DNA of 64,000 nt from Brevibacillus sp. SYP-B805 (GCF_011059135.1 NZ_JAALGD010000001.1:124001-188000); one strand, 5' to 3'. Positions 8,322-16,849 are shown, counted from the stretch's first letter. Made by a program: numbers and translations. Notes: generated by a model from the letters alone, not told the origin.

Positions 8322-9481
8322 AGTTTGCGACCAAGCTGCTGCACGGCAGAAGCGGCATCGATGCAGCCACCGGCGCCTCTTCCATTCCGATCTACCAGGC
8401 TTCGACGTTTCATCAATTCGATCTGGATAAGCCGGGCCTCTTCGATTACGCCCGCTCCGGCAACCCGACGAGGCAGGCGCTGGAGGAAGCCATCGCGGTG
8501 CTGGAAGGCGGGGCGCGCGGCTTTGCGTTTGCCTCCGGAATGGCTGCCATCTCCAGCGTGTTTATGCTGTTTTCAACCGGTGACCACCTGATCGTGGCGG
8601 AAGATGTGTACGGCGGGACGTTCCGCTTTTTGACCCGCATCTTGTCCCGCCTGGGGATCGACGTCACCTTTGTCGACACCACGCGTCTGGAGCAGGTGGC
8701 AGCGGCCATCCAGCCCCGGACCAAAGCGATCTATCTGGAAACGCCGTCCAATCCCACCTTGAAAGTGACCGACATCGCGGCCTGCTGTCGGCTGGCTCAG
8801 GCCCACGGGCTGCTCACGATCGTGGATAATACGTTTCTCACGCCGTACTACCAGCGCCCCATCGAGCTGGGGGCGGACATCGTCGTCCACAGTGCGACGA
8901 AGTTTATCGGAGGACACAGCGATGTGGTGGCCGGATTGGTGGTTGCGCGGGATGAGGCGATCGGCGAGCAGCTGTATTTCATTCAGAATGGCATGGGGGC
9001 GGTGTTGGGCGTCCAGGACTGCTGGCTGGTGATGCGCGGGCTGAAAACGCTGAAGAGCCGGCTGGATGTCAGCACCCGGAGCGCGGGGAAACTGGCTGCG
9101 TGGCTGGAGAGCCATCCGCTGGTGCAGAAGGTGTATTATACCGGTCTTCCGTCTCATGAAGGGCATGAGGTCCAGAACCGGCAGGCGAGCGGACACGGCG
9201 CCGTCCTGTCGTTTGACGTGGGCAGCCGGGAGATGGCCAAAGCGCTGTTCGACGCGGTTAAACTGCCGATCGTGGCGGTCAGTCTGGGGGCGGTGGAAAG
9301 CATCCTCTCTTATCCGGCGGCGATGTCCCACGCCTCCATGCCTGCGGATGAACGGGCCAGACGCGGCATCACGGACGGGTTGATCCGGCTGTCCGTCGGG
9401 CTGGAGGATGTGGATGACCTGATTGCCGATTTGAACCAGGCGCTTGTTTCTGCAGCCGCTGTTTGTCTGGCACAGCGGTAG
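8318..9481 (+). CDS. metC: Cystathionine beta-lyase type PLP enzyme
   Basis: A 387-residue paralogue of the preceding enzyme. The PLP lysine is about residue 195 in HSATKFIGGH, with DYARSGNPTR, FASGMAAI and ETPSNPTL as further family motifs. In B. subtilis the same two-gene S-box operon encodes MetI and MetC, the latter cleaving cystathionine to homocysteine; order and regulation here match. The ATG at 8318 overlaps the stop of metI. The C-terminal end (AAVCLAQR) is followed by a terminator. MetB-, MetC- and gamma-lyase activities are hard to separate by sequence, so the reaction is inferred from context. Confidence 0.9.
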   Translation: MKFATKLLHGRSGIDAATGASSIPIYQASTFHQFDLDKPGLFDYARSGNPTRQALEEAIAVLEGGARGFAFASGMAAISSVFMLFSTGDHLIVAEDVYGGTFRFLTRILSRLGIDVTFVDTTRLEQVAAAIQPRTKAIYLETPSNPTLKVTDIAACCRLAQAHGLLTIVDNTFLTPYYQRPIELGADIVVHSATKFIGGHSDVVAGLVVARDEAIGEQLYFIQNGMGAVLGVQDCWLVMRGLKTLKSRLDVSTRSAGKLAAWLESHPLVQKVYYTGLPSHEGHEVQNRQASGHGAVLSFDVGSREMAKALFDAVKLPIVAVSLGAVESILSYPAAMSHASMPADERARRGITDGLIRLSVGLEDVDDLIADLNQALVSAAAVCLAQR

Positions 9482-9563
9482 ATGGTTTTGATACGAACGC
9501 GAAAACGGGATCGACCCTTGGGACCGATCCCGCTGCTGTCATCTGCGGCAGGCAAAATGAACG

Positions 9564-9593
9564 CCAACTCCCGGTTTTGGGAGTTGGTTTTTT
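9564..9593 (+). terminator. Rho-independent terminator of the metI-metC operon
   Basis: CCAACTCCC (9564-9572) pairs with GGGAGTTGG (9579-9587) around a 6-base loop and is followed by TTTTTT. A further hairpin (CGGGATCG/CGATCCCG) lies upstream at about 9507-9532. Confidence 0.85.
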
Positions 9594-9635
9594 CATGTGC
9601 CACCGCAACCGAGAAGGAGTTGGGGTGACATCCGG

Positions 9636-10235
9636 CTACCTGTTCACCGGAATTTTGCGGTTTCCTTCCGGCTTCGATTGCCCCGATTTGTTGATGCGCT
9701 GTTCATTTTGCCGGGTTGGCGGCTGTTCGCGCTTCTCCACATTGCGCGGAGCCTGCGGGATGATGCGTCCGACGATGTCCGCCAGTTCCTGCGCGAAGCC
9801 GATGACCGGGCGCCCGCGCCGGATGTCGGCGGCCATTTCGCGCAGGCGTTGGACAAGATCGGGATCCGCAGTGACCAGGGCGGTTGCCCCCTGCGGGTCT
9901 TCCTTCAGCGCTTCGGCCACCGAATATTTGATCACCCCAACCTCCGGACGGTCGAGATGCGCGTTGACATCAATGCCGACAACCGCCCTTTTGCCGATGA
10001 CGACGGCGGTGGCGTCATTCACGTTTTTGACGCGGGTTGCCAGCTGCACGAGCCGTTCCGCCGTGGCTTGCGGCGATTGGTTATAGGTGGGCTGTGGTGC
10101 GGTTTGCTGTACCCGCTGCGTCGCAGGCGCTTGTTTGCCGGGTTGGGGTGCCGACTGGTTGGCCGGCGGATTGTTGGCGGTGTTGCACGCAGACAGCAGC
10201 AGGCAGAGCGACAGCAGAGCGATGGTCTGTTTCAC
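9636..10235 (-). CDS. ylaJ: YhcN/YlaJ family sporulation lipoprotein
   Basis: A 199-residue lipoprotein. The signal peptide ends in the lipobox LSAC (Cys about residue 17), followed by a Pro/Gln/Asn-rich linker to about residue 60. The folded part has the family segments ERLVQLATRVKNVNDATAVVIGKRAVVGIDV and DIRRGRPVIGFAQELADIVGRIIPQ. YhcN/YlaJ proteins are made during sporulation and one member is found in the spore inner membrane. The GTG at 10235 is chosen because AAAGGGG lies 6-7 bases upstream. It is divergent from the PhoH-type gene, the same pairing (ylaJ next to ylaK) as in B. subtilis. Confidence 0.87.
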   Translation of the reverse strand: MKQTIALLSLCLLLSACNTANNPPANQSAPQPGKQAPATQRVQQTAPQPTYNQSPQATAERLVQLATRVKNVNDATAVVIGKRAVVGIDVNAHLDRPEVGVIKYSVAEALKEDPQGATALVTADPDLVQRLREMAADIRRGRPVIGFAQELADIVGRIIPQAPRNVEKREQPPTRQNEQRINKSGQSKPEGNRKIPVNR

Positions 10236-10469
10236 GGTAATACCCCTTTCCAACGGAATAGCGATCGATCAACCCAAGTTTCATGGCCACGAAAAACGGG
10301 AATATGGTTAGTACCTGTAGTGTTTTCCGCACCGCTTCTTTTCATACTCATGCCTCCCGTCTATCCAAGTTACAAGCGTCATACATTGTAATAATTCGCC
10401 CTGCGCCAAACAGAGCAGACCGGTTGCATCTGCATACCTTATATCAGACGGGAAATAGGAGGCGAGATT

Positions 10470-11804
10470 TTGAAAAAAATCTACGTGCTGGACACCAATG
10501 TACTCCTGCAAGATCCACTGGCGATTTTCTCCTTCCAGGACAATGAAATCGTCGTCCCTGCCGTGGTGCTGGAAGAAATCGATTCCAAAAAGCGGTACAT
10601 GGATGAAATCGGCCGCAATGCCCGTTACGTGTCTCGCCTGCTGGACAGCTTCCGTGAAAACGGGCGCCTGCATCAAGGAATCGTGCTGGAAACGGGCGGA
10701 CTCCTGCGCGTCGAACTGAATCATTCCACCCTGAACAAACTGCAGAAGCATTTCCATGACATCACCAACGACAACCGAATCCTGGCGGTGGCGTTAAATC
10801 TGCAGGAGGAAGAAAATCTGGCGGCGCAGCCCAGGCCGGTCATCCTCGTCAGCAAGGATGCGCTCATGCGCGTCAAGGCGGATGCGCTTGGCTTGAACGC
10901 AGAAGACTTCCTCTCCGACCGCGTCGTGCGCGAATACGCGAGCATCTATACGGGATATCAGCAGCTGCGGGTCCCGTCCGAGATCATCAAGCAGTATTAT
11001 GCCCATCGCAAGCTTTCGCTTTCCCAATGGTTTCCGCAGTGCCAGTTTTTCCCCCACGAATTCCTGATCTTGAAAGATGAAATCAATCCGTCTGTCTCCG
11101 CCATCGGCAAGGTGGATACGGAAGGACGCCTGCTGGAGATGCTGACCGTCGACGAAGATCCCATCTGGGGAATCAAGGCGAGGAACGTTCAGCAGCGGAT
11201 GGCCACCGAACTGCTGCTGCGCGACGATATCCCGCTGGTCACCATGACGGGCAAGGCAGGAACCGGCAAGACCCTGCTCGCGCTGGCGTCGGGTCTGCTG
11301 CAGATCGAGGATTTGCAGCGGTATAAAAAGCTGCTGGTTGCCCGGCCCATCGTTCCGCTCGGCAAGGATATCGGCTTTCTGCCCGGGGAGAAGGAAGAGA
11401 AGCTGCGGCCGTGGATGCAGCCCATCTTCGATAATCTGGAATATTTGTTCAATACCAAGCGGCCGGGAGATTTGGACAAGATTCTGGCCGGCCTGGGCAG
11501 CATTCAGGTGGAGGCGTTGACGTATATTCGCGGCCGTTCCATTCCCGGCCAGTTCATCATCATCGATGAAGCGCAAAATCTGACCAAACATGAGGTGAAA
11601 ACGATCCTGACGCGCGTGGGCGAAGGATCCAAAATCGTGCTGATGGGTGACCCCGAGCAGATCGACCATCCGTATCTGGATGAAAGCAACAATGGGCTGA
11701 CCTATGTGGTGGAGATGTTTAAAAACCAGAAGCTGGCCGGACATATCCGCCTGGAGAAAGGGGAACGGAGCATTCTGGCGCAAATGGCTGCGGATCTTTT
11801 GTGA
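10470..11804 (+). CDS. ylaK: PIN domain plus PhoH-type ATPase (PhoH2)
   Basis: A 444-residue two-domain protein. Residues 1-150 are a PIN ribonuclease domain, with acidic residues in YVLDTNVLL, VLEEIDS, TNDNRIL and VSKDALMRVKA. After a linker, residues about 240-444 are a PhoH helicase-like ATPase with Walker A GKAGTGKT (about 260-267) and Walker B FIIIDEAQN (about 365). This PIN-PhoH fusion is PhoH2; characterised homologues unwind and cleave RNA. The start is TTG at 10470, 8 bases after AGGAGG. It is divergent from ylaJ. It carries no signal for location and should be cytosolic. Confidence 0.93.
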   Translation: MKKIYVLDTNVLLQDPLAIFSFQDNEIVVPAVVLEEIDSKKRYMDEIGRNARYVSRLLDSFRENGRLHQGIVLETGGLLRVELNHSTLNKLQKHFHDITNDNRILAVALNLQEEENLAAQPRPVILVSKDALMRVKADALGLNAEDFLSDRVVREYASIYTGYQQLRVPSEIIKQYYAHRKLSLSQWFPQCQFFPHEFLILKDEINPSVSAIGKVDTEGRLLEMLTVDEDPIWGIKARNVQQRMATELLLRDDIPLVTMTGKAGTGKTLLALASGLLQIEDLQRYKKLLVARPIVPLGKDIGFLPGEKEEKLRPWMQPIFDNLEYLFNTKRPGDLDKILAGLGSIQVEALTYIRGRSIPGQFIIIDEAQNLTKHEVKTILTRVGEGSKIVLMGDPEQIDHPYLDESNNGLTYVVEMFKNQKLAGHIRLEKGERSILAQMAADLL

Positions 11805-12023
11805 ATAAAGGGAGCGATCCCGGACATACTAACATCATCGAGCCCGGTGATCAGCAGTCAACAGCGATAGCCTTTCAGGAGGCGAACAGCGTGGACGCAG
11901 ATGATCACGCAACGACCTAACGTCGGTATTGGGAAACCGTTCTCTTTCGTGTCTTACTCTATATTGGAGGAGATGTGCCAAAGAGAATAACCGGTAGCAC
12001 CCCAACACACTCGGCGCTCGATG
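11805..12023 (+). other. Gene-free leader region with a possible mini-ORF
   Basis: Nearly 300 bases separate ylaK from the next gene. In this part AGGAGG (about 11878-11883) precedes a ten-codon frame beginning GTG GAC GCA GAT and ending TAA. A second SD-like GGAGGAG stands directly before a five-codon frame near 11971. No riboswitch class was recognised. The terminator that follows would stop transcripts before the membrane-protein gene, so an attenuated leader is possible but unproven. Confidence 0.25.
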
Positions 12024-12062
12024 AAAGGCCTCTTCCAATTGGAAGGGGCCTTCTCATTTTTT
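12024..12062 (+). terminator. Rho-independent terminator upstream of the 12103 gene
   Basis: AAGGCCTCTTCCAATTGGAAGGGGCCTT forms a long stem with an AATT centre, followed by CTCATTTTTT. It ends the ylaK transcript or attenuates entry into the next gene. Confidence 0.75.
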
Positions 12063-12102
12063 CTCCCCGTTTCCCATAAGCATGTACGGAGGGGGGATGC
12101 AT

Positions 12103-12546
12103 ATGGTTGACTTGGACACATCCATTTCATTTCTGATTTATGTCACGGCGGTCTCCAGTGCGGCTGCGGGGGTTACGGAAGCATGCAAATCGATCATACC
12201 TTTTCTCGCCACCGATTATGAACCCCAGGAGGACTGCCTGGAAGATCACAATCTGGCGGGGACGTTAACCAACTATAAGAAATTTCTCAATCTGCTGATC
12301 TCCGTTGTCTCGGCAGGCGTCATCTTTGGCGTGCTGGGGCTGGACCCGGCCTTGCTCCTGATCGGCGAACCGCATGCGTATGTAGAAGATCCATGGAATG
12401 CAGGCATCTGGATGTGGGGGATCGTAGCGGTATTCGGCTCGCCGTTTTTTCATTCCGTGCTGAAAATCCTGGAAGGGCTGCGCCAGCGCATGCAGCTCAA
12501 TCAATCTCCGCCCAAACCGAAACAGAAAGTGAGCGGACGGAGGTAG
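12103..12546 (+). CDS. Membrane protein of unknown function
   Basis: A 147-residue protein with three probable membrane segments: about 7-27, 60-82 and 98-118. An acidic soluble stretch (TDYEPQEDCLEDHNLAG) joins the first two. The C-terminal end is basic and Pro/Lys-rich. The ATG at 12103 is preferred over 12082 and 12097 because GGAGGGGGG ends about 8 bases upstream of it. I do not recognise a family; the topology is loosely holin-like, but nothing else supports that. It lies downstream of ylaK and a terminator, and is followed by its own hairpin and then by two copies of the modular repeat. Confidence 0.6.
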   Translation: MVDLDTSISFLIYVTAVSSAAAGVTEACKSIIPFLATDYEPQEDCLEDHNLAGTLTNYKKFLNLLISVVSAGVIFGVLGLDPALLLIGEPHAYVEDPWNAGIWMWGIVAVFGSPFFHSVLKILEGLRQRMQLNQSPPKPKQKVSGRR

Positions 12547-12583
12547 TCCAGCCGGAATACCGCCGGGTAGGGTAAAAAGGAAC

Positions 12584-12615
12584 GAAGCGTACTGCTCCTA
12601 GGCGGTACGCTTCTT
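12584..12615 (+). terminator. Terminator-like hairpin after the 12103 gene
   Basis: GAAGCGTAC (12584-12592) pairs with GTACGCTTC (12605-12613) around a 12-base loop. The T tract (TTCTT) is short, so strength is uncertain. Confidence 0.55.
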
Positions 12616-12632
12616 GACTTGGTATACGAAGG

Positions 12633-12683
12633 AAGAACGGTTGGGGCCCCCGCCGACCCCAGCGTTAGCTCAAGTCGGCGGGG
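12633..12683 (+). repeat. Modular intergenic repeat, short form without inner module (copy 1a)
   Basis: After GGTTGGGGCC, the outer arm CCCCCGCCGAC is followed only by a 16-base spacer holding the small hairpin AGCGTTAGCT, then the closing arm GTCGGCGGGG. The 26-bp inner module is absent. It is joined head to tail with copy 1b. Confidence 0.85.
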
Positions 12684-12787
12684 TTATGGTTGGGGGCCCC
12701 CGCCGACCACAGCAAGGGACCCCACTTGGCGCAGCGATAGCTATCGCCGAGTGGGTGGAGCGTTCGCTTAAGTCGGCGGGGTGTTCT
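12684..12787 (+). repeat. Modular intergenic repeat, one inner module (copy 1b)
   Basis: Outer stem: CCCCCGCCGAC (12697-12707) with GTCGGCGGGG (12772-12781). Inner hairpin: CCCACTTGGC with GCCGAGTGGG, extended by GCGATAGCTATCGC. The small hairpin AGCGTTCGCT precedes the closing arm. It ends 5-10 bases from the stop codon of the convergent LRR gene. Confidence 0.9.
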
Positions 12788-12791
12788 TAAA

Positions 12792-14084
12792 TCAGAAGCT
12801 GACGTCGACGCCGTTGTCGCGCAGGTTCACGATCAGCTGTATCGCTTCCGTCGACAGCGGGTTGTTATAGATGGTAAGGTATTTCAAATCATCCAGGTCG
12901 GCCAAGGCATCGATCTCCTCAATCTCATTATTTTCAAGCCCCAGCGTTTCCAGCGAGTCCAGTCGGGATAACGGGCGGATGTCGCTAATGTTGTTTTCCC
13001 CCAGAAACAATGTCCTCAGCTTGTGGAGATTTCCCAATGGGGTGAGATCCGAGATGTCATTGTCAGACAGGAACAGGTCCTGAAGCCGGTTCAATTGGCT
13101 GAGACCACCGACATCATTGACACGATTGCGCTCCAGGTTTAGGTATTCCAGGTTGGTCAGGCTGCGCAGGGCGTCTGTTTCCTTGACCAAATTTCCCATG
13201 AGATCCAATCGTCTCAGCTGTTTCAGTGAGGCCAACGGGGAAATGTCTTCGATCTGATTGTTCTGCAGAGCCAATTGGCGAATAGACTTTGCCTGCGCCA
13301 TGGCGGAAATGTCGTGAACAAAATTGTTGTCGAGCCACAGATTCTCCACGCGCTCCAGGTGCGCGAGCGGGGAGATATCCTGGATTTCGTTCCTGCTCAG
13401 ATACAAGGTTTTGAGCATGGGCAGGGAAGAGAGCGCCTTGACGTCATCAATGGTGTTGTTGTCCAGGGAAAGCGTTCTCATTTTCCGCAGGGATGCCAAC
13501 GGGCCGATATTCCGGATCCGGTTATCGTCCAGATACAGCTGCTGCAGGTTTACCAAATTCGCTAACGGGCGGAGCTGTGAAACGCGGTTGTTGGACGCCT
13601 GCAAAAACTCCAGCCTTGTCATGCGGGAGAGAGCGGACAGATCCTCGATCTGATTATTGGTAAGAGAAAGCCACCGCATGTTTTTCAGGGAAGCGAGCGG
13701 TTTCAGCTCCCGAATGCTGTTGTCGGACAGATCCAAAGATTCCAACTTGTCCAGGGAGGCAAGCGGCGTGAGATCACTGATGCGATTCCCGTTGAGATCC
13801 AGCCGTTCCAGATTGGCCAATGCGGAGATTCCCCTCAGGCTGGTGATGTTTTTCTGATTCCCATCCAAGGCGGTAATGGTGAGGACATCCTCTTTGGTCA
13901 GAACGCCTTTCGGTTTTCCGAGCGTTTCCCGGATTGCTTTTTCCAGATTCTTGTCTGCGAATCGGACCGTTTCCGAAACCGCAGCGACAGGGCCTGCCGA
14001 ACGGGATTTGGCATGGACCTGTTCAGCCGGCAGGGGCTGCCACAGCAAGATCATTCCCAATAACAATATCAGCCACTTTTTCAT
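12792..14084 (-). CDS. Secreted leucine-rich-repeat protein (internalin-like repeats)
   Basis: A 430-residue protein with a signal peptide (about 1-26, ending near VHA). A cap region (FADKNLEKAIRETLGKPKGVLTKEDV) is of the kind that precedes internalin repeats. About sixteen leucine-rich repeats of 21-22 residues then fill the rest, each with the core LxxLxLxxNxIxDIxPL (for example LDLSDNSIRELKPLASL). The chain stops right after the last repeat; no LPXTG, LysM, SLH or GW anchor is seen, so it is probably released or held by unknown means. The ATG at 14084 is chosen because it starts the signal peptide and follows GAGGGAGA. Partner and function are unknown. Confidence 0.85.
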   Translation of the reverse strand: MKKWLILLLGMILLWQPLPAEQVHAKSRSAGPVAAVSETVRFADKNLEKAIRETLGKPKGVLTKEDVLTITALDGNQKNITSLRGISALANLERLDLNGNRISDLTPLASLDKLESLDLSDNSIRELKPLASLKNMRWLSLTNNQIEDLSALSRMTRLEFLQASNNRVSQLRPLANLVNLQQLYLDDNRIRNIGPLASLRKMRTLSLDNNTIDDVKALSSLPMLKTLYLSRNEIQDISPLAHLERVENLWLDNNFVHDISAMAQAKSIRQLALQNNQIEDISPLASLKQLRRLDLMGNLVKETDALRSLTNLEYLNLERNRVNDVGGLSQLNRLQDLFLSDNDISDLTPLGNLHKLRTLFLGENNISDIRPLSRLDSLETLGLENNEIEEIDALADLDDLKYLTIYNNPLSTEAIQLIVNLRDNGVDVSF

Positions 14085-14131
14085 CGTATTCTCCCTCAAA
14101 TTGGTTCGTATTGATTCGCATGGCGGACCGA

Positions 14132-14626
14132 TCAAGCGTCCATCCACTGAACGCTCACCCGGTATGCCCGTGCGATGCCGTCGATCAGATCGGTCATGCT
14201 GCGATCCACGATATACAGGGGACGGCCGCCCTCATCCGTCAGGGAGGCAACCACGTGCTCGTTCATTTGTTCCAATGCCGCCCAACGGTCTTGCGGGGAA
14301 CCTTCCAAGTCGTTAAACTGAAAAAAAGCAACAAGATCGGCCAGCAGGTAGCTGTTTCCGGAAAGGCTGACAAAGCCGTAATCCGGGTTGGCGCTTTCCT
14401 GGCCTGCCGGAAGCAGCCAGAGATCCACAAGATCGCCCGCCATCCGGTGTTTTTCCAGGATTTCCATCAGTTTGTCACGCTCCGCTTCGCTTTCCACGAT
14501 CATCAGCTGTTGGTCGCGGTCAAACACCTTGACGGTATCGCCGATCTTGTGCACCATCTGGGCGTAAAACCCGGGCAGCTTGCCGGAAGGAACCTGCAGT
14601 TCCACCCCATACATCCGTTTCATCAT
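14132..14626 (-). CDS. Hypothetical protein, 164 residues
   Basis: A 164-residue soluble protein without signal peptide or membrane segment. It alternates predicted strands and helices and is mildly acidic. No motif I know is present; recognisable local features are a helix with SEAERDKLMEILEKHRM and a WLLPAG turn. The start is one of two adjacent ATGs at 14626/14623. It is directly upstream of, and on the same strand as, the LRR protein gene (47 bases between), so the two may be co-transcribed. The yqgX gene is divergent from it. Function unknown. Confidence 0.6.
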   Translation of the reverse strand: MMKRMYGVELQVPSGKLPGFYAQMVHKIGDTVKVFDRDQQLMIVESEAERDKLMEILEKHRMAGDLVDLWLLPAGQESANPDYGFVSLSGNSYLLADLVAFFQFNDLEGSPQDRWAALEQMNEHVVASLTDEGGRPLYIVDRSMTDLIDGIARAYRVSVQWMDA

Positions 14627-14693
14627 CTGTCACACCCCGTCTTTTTCATGCATGGCTATTGCAATCGTATACCAAAAAAGCGAGGAGATAAAG

Positions 14694-15332
14694 ATGTCCC
14701 TGCAAATCCGCACCTTTCCCTTGGGAGTGTTTGAAACCAATGCCTACCTCCTGACCAATGAAGAAACGGGCGAATCGATCGTCATCGATCCGGGCTTTGA
14801 GCCCGCTCCGCTGCTGGAAGCGCTCGCCGGCAAACAGGTGGTGGCCATCCTGCTCACCCATGCCCATTTGGACCATATCGGCGGACTCTCGGCCGTGCGC
14901 GCACTGACCAAGGCTCCTGTCTATATCCATCCGCTGGAACAAAGCTGGTTAACGGACCCGCGCCTGAACGGCTCCGCCCTGTTCGGCGTCACGGCGCCCG
15001 TTGTCTGCGATCCCGCCGAGTATGAGCTGGCGGACGGTCAGGAGCTGGCCCTGGCCGGCTTGACGATCAAGGTGCTTCATACCCCCGGCCATTCCCCGGG
15101 AAGCTGTTCCTTCGTCATCGGCCAGCATTGTTTCGGCGGGGATGTGCTGTTCGCCAACTCCATCGGCCGCACGGATCTGCCGGGAGGAGATTATGAAACA
15201 TTGATGGCCAGCATCCAGGATAAACTGTTTGAGCTGGATGACGAAACCATTGTCTATCCCGGCCACGGTCCGAAAACCACGATCGATCGGGAAAAAACCT
15301 ACAACCCGTATGTGACGGGGATGCTTCGCTAA
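14694..15332 (+). CDS. yqgX: Metallo-beta-lactamase fold hydrolase, YqgX/glyoxalase II-like
   Basis: A 212-residue single-domain MBL-fold enzyme. The metal-binding motif THAHLDHIGG lies at about 54-63; further ligands are His in HTPGHSPGS, Asp in FGGDVLF and His in YPGHGP. It matches the YqgX group of small glyoxalase II-like hydrolases, which may act on bacillithiol or S-acyl thiol conjugates. The ATG at 14694 follows GAGGAG and starts with the usual family N-terminus. In B. subtilis yqgX neighbours yqgY and yqgZ, both of which occur further right here, separated by inserted genes. Confidence 0.88.
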   Translation: MSLQIRTFPLGVFETNAYLLTNEETGESIVIDPGFEPAPLLEALAGKQVVAILLTHAHLDHIGGLSAVRALTKAPVYIHPLEQSWLTDPRLNGSALFGVTAPVVCDPAEYELADGQELALAGLTIKVLHTPGHSPGSCSFVIGQHCFGGDVLFANSIGRTDLPGGDYETLMASIQDKLFELDDETIVYPGHGPKTTIDREKTYNPYVTGMLR

Positions 15333-15353
15333 GGCGGGGCGTCCCCGATTTTT

Positions 15354-15490
15354 GTTGAGCGGCTTACAATTAGGTGGGGGTCTCGTATCCGCAGGGGAAT
15401 CCTGCTCGGCACGGCGTTAGCCGATGGGAGCGGGGAGCGATCGCGATCGCCGGGGGGATCGGCAGGAAACCGGTCGGCATATGTAGAAAG
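15354..15490 (+). repeat. Possible degenerate copy of the modular repeat
   Basis: GGTGGGGGTC, CTCGGCACGGCGTTAGCCGA, TGGGAGCG and GCGATCGCGATCGC follow one another in the order of the repeat, but the outer stem is lost. It lies downstream of yqgX in the sense direction, as the clear copies do. Resemblance is partial. Confidence 0.35.
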
Positions 15491-15529
15491 AAGGGAAGAG
15501 ATTTCCAAGAAAAACAAGGAGTTTTGTCG

Positions 15530-16849
15530 ATGAAACCCACATTGTGCGCATGGCTGCTGATCGGCATGGTCGGCAGCCTGCTGATCGGATGTTCTCCGCT
15601 GGCGGTACTCTCCACCCAGCAGCCGCAGGCCCCGGTCAAGACGGAGAGCAACGGCGCCGGACCGGCAGCGCCATCCCCGCTGACTTCGGCGACGCCATCC
15701 ACGCCATCCGCTTCATCTGCGGCGATGTCACCCGCGACGCCATCCCTGCCACCATCCCCGCAACCTGCGGAGGCGGCTTCTCCTCCCGTCCTGGCCGATC
15801 GGAAGGTGACGTTGATGGCGGTGGGGGATATCATGGTGCATCAGGAACAGCTGGAGGCAGCCTGGGATGTCAGGAAAAAGGCGTATGATTTCGCTCCCTT
15901 TTTTGCCAAGGTGGCTCCGCTGCTGAAGTCGGCGGATCTGGCGATCGGCAATCTGGAGACGACGCTTGCCGGCAGCGACCTTCGCTTTACCGGGTATCCG
16001 GAATTCAACTCGCCGGAATCCCTGGCAGCCGCCTTGAAACAGGCGGGTTTTACGGCGGTGACAACGGCCAACAACCATTCGCTGGACAGGCGGGAGACGG
16101 GCGTGCTGCGCACCATCGCCCATCTGGATCAGGCGGGCCTGGCGCATACCGGGACGTTTCGCAGTGCCGGGGAGCGGGAGCGTCCGCTCATCCTGGAAAA
16201 GAACGGCATCAAGCTGGGAGTGCTTGCCTATACCTACGGAACGAACGGCATCCCGATCCCGCAGGGCAAACCGTACCTGGTCAACCTGATCCAACCCGCC
16301 CTGATCAAGCAGGATATCGCGAAGGCAAGGGCGCTGGGCGCCGATCTGGTCGCGGTGGCGCTTCATTTCGGAAGCGAGTATCAGCGGATGCCCAACGAAT
16401 CCCAGAAAAAAATCGCGGATGTCACCATCCAGGCCGGAGCGGATCTGATTCTTGGCGCCCATCCCCACGTGCTGCAGCCGTATGAGTGGCGGACGGTCAC
16501 GCTGCCTGACGGTAGCAAGCGCACCGGCTTCGTGGCCTATTCGCTGGGCAACTTCATCTCGGCGCAGCGTCGCGACTACAAGGATGTGGGCGGCATCCTG
16601 AAGCTTACCCTTCACAAACGGCAGGACGGCCAGACGGTAGTGGAATCCCCGGAAATCATCCCGACTTATGTGCATTATGTCCGCAAAGCCGGAAAACGCC
16701 ACTACGTCATCTATCCGCTGCCGCAAACGCTGCAAGCCAACCAAAAAGATCCGCTCCTCAATGGGGACACGTACCGCTACATGCAGCGGCTTTACAAGGA
16801 GATCAGCGTGCATGTCGCTTCCCTCCAGTCCAAGAAGAAAACCGGCTGA
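15530..16849 (+). CDS. CapA family lipoprotein (poly-gamma-glutamate capsule type metallophosphatase)
   Basis: A 439-residue protein. The signal peptide ends in the lipobox LLIGC (Cys about 20). A Pro/Ser/Ala/Thr-rich spacer runs to about residue 85, then a PGA_cap domain with VTLMAVGDIMVH, AIGNLETTLAG, TTANNHSLDRRETG, ALHFGSEYQ and GAHPHVLQPYE. These carry the Asp, Asn and His residues of the calcineurin-like fold. Family members work in poly-gamma-glutamate export or attachment, but no pgsB/pgsC genes are near, so capsule synthesis cannot be assumed. The ATG at 15530 follows CAAGGAG. The terminator begins inside the stop codon. Confidence 0.87.
   Translation: MKPTLCAWLLIGMVGSLLIGCSPLAVLSTQQPQAPVKTESNGAGPAAPSPLTSATPSTPSASSAAMSPATPSLPPSPQPAEAASPPVLADRKVTLMAVGDIMVHQEQLEAAWDVRKKAYDFAPFFAKVAPLLKSADLAIGNLETTLAGSDLRFTGYPEFNSPESLAAALKQAGFTAVTTANNHSLDRRETGVLRTIAHLDQAGLAHTGTFRSAGERERPLILEKNGIKLGVLAYTYGTNGIPIPQGKPYLVNLIQPALIKQDIAKARALGADLVAVALHFGSEYQRMPNESQKKIADVTIQAGADLILGAHPHVLQPYEWRTVTLPDGSKRTGFVAYSLGNFISAQRRDYKDVGGILKLTLHKRQDGQTVVESPEIIPTYVHYVRKAGKRHYVIYPLPQTLQANQKDPLLNGDTYRYMQRLYKEISVHVASLQSKKKTG

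Noticed and set aside
11835-12038. Minus-strand frame of 67 codons between ylaK and the membrane protein gene
   Set aside because: It begins inside a terminator stem and shows no ribosome site or conserved motif.
12633-12787. CRISPR array
   Set aside because: The repeats are far apart, hold internal stems and lack regular spacers; no cas genes are present.
15374-15529. Upstream extension of the capA-like gene to 15374
   Set aside because: The extra 52 residues read through repeat-like DNA. A signal peptide with lipobox and a good ribosome site start at 15530.
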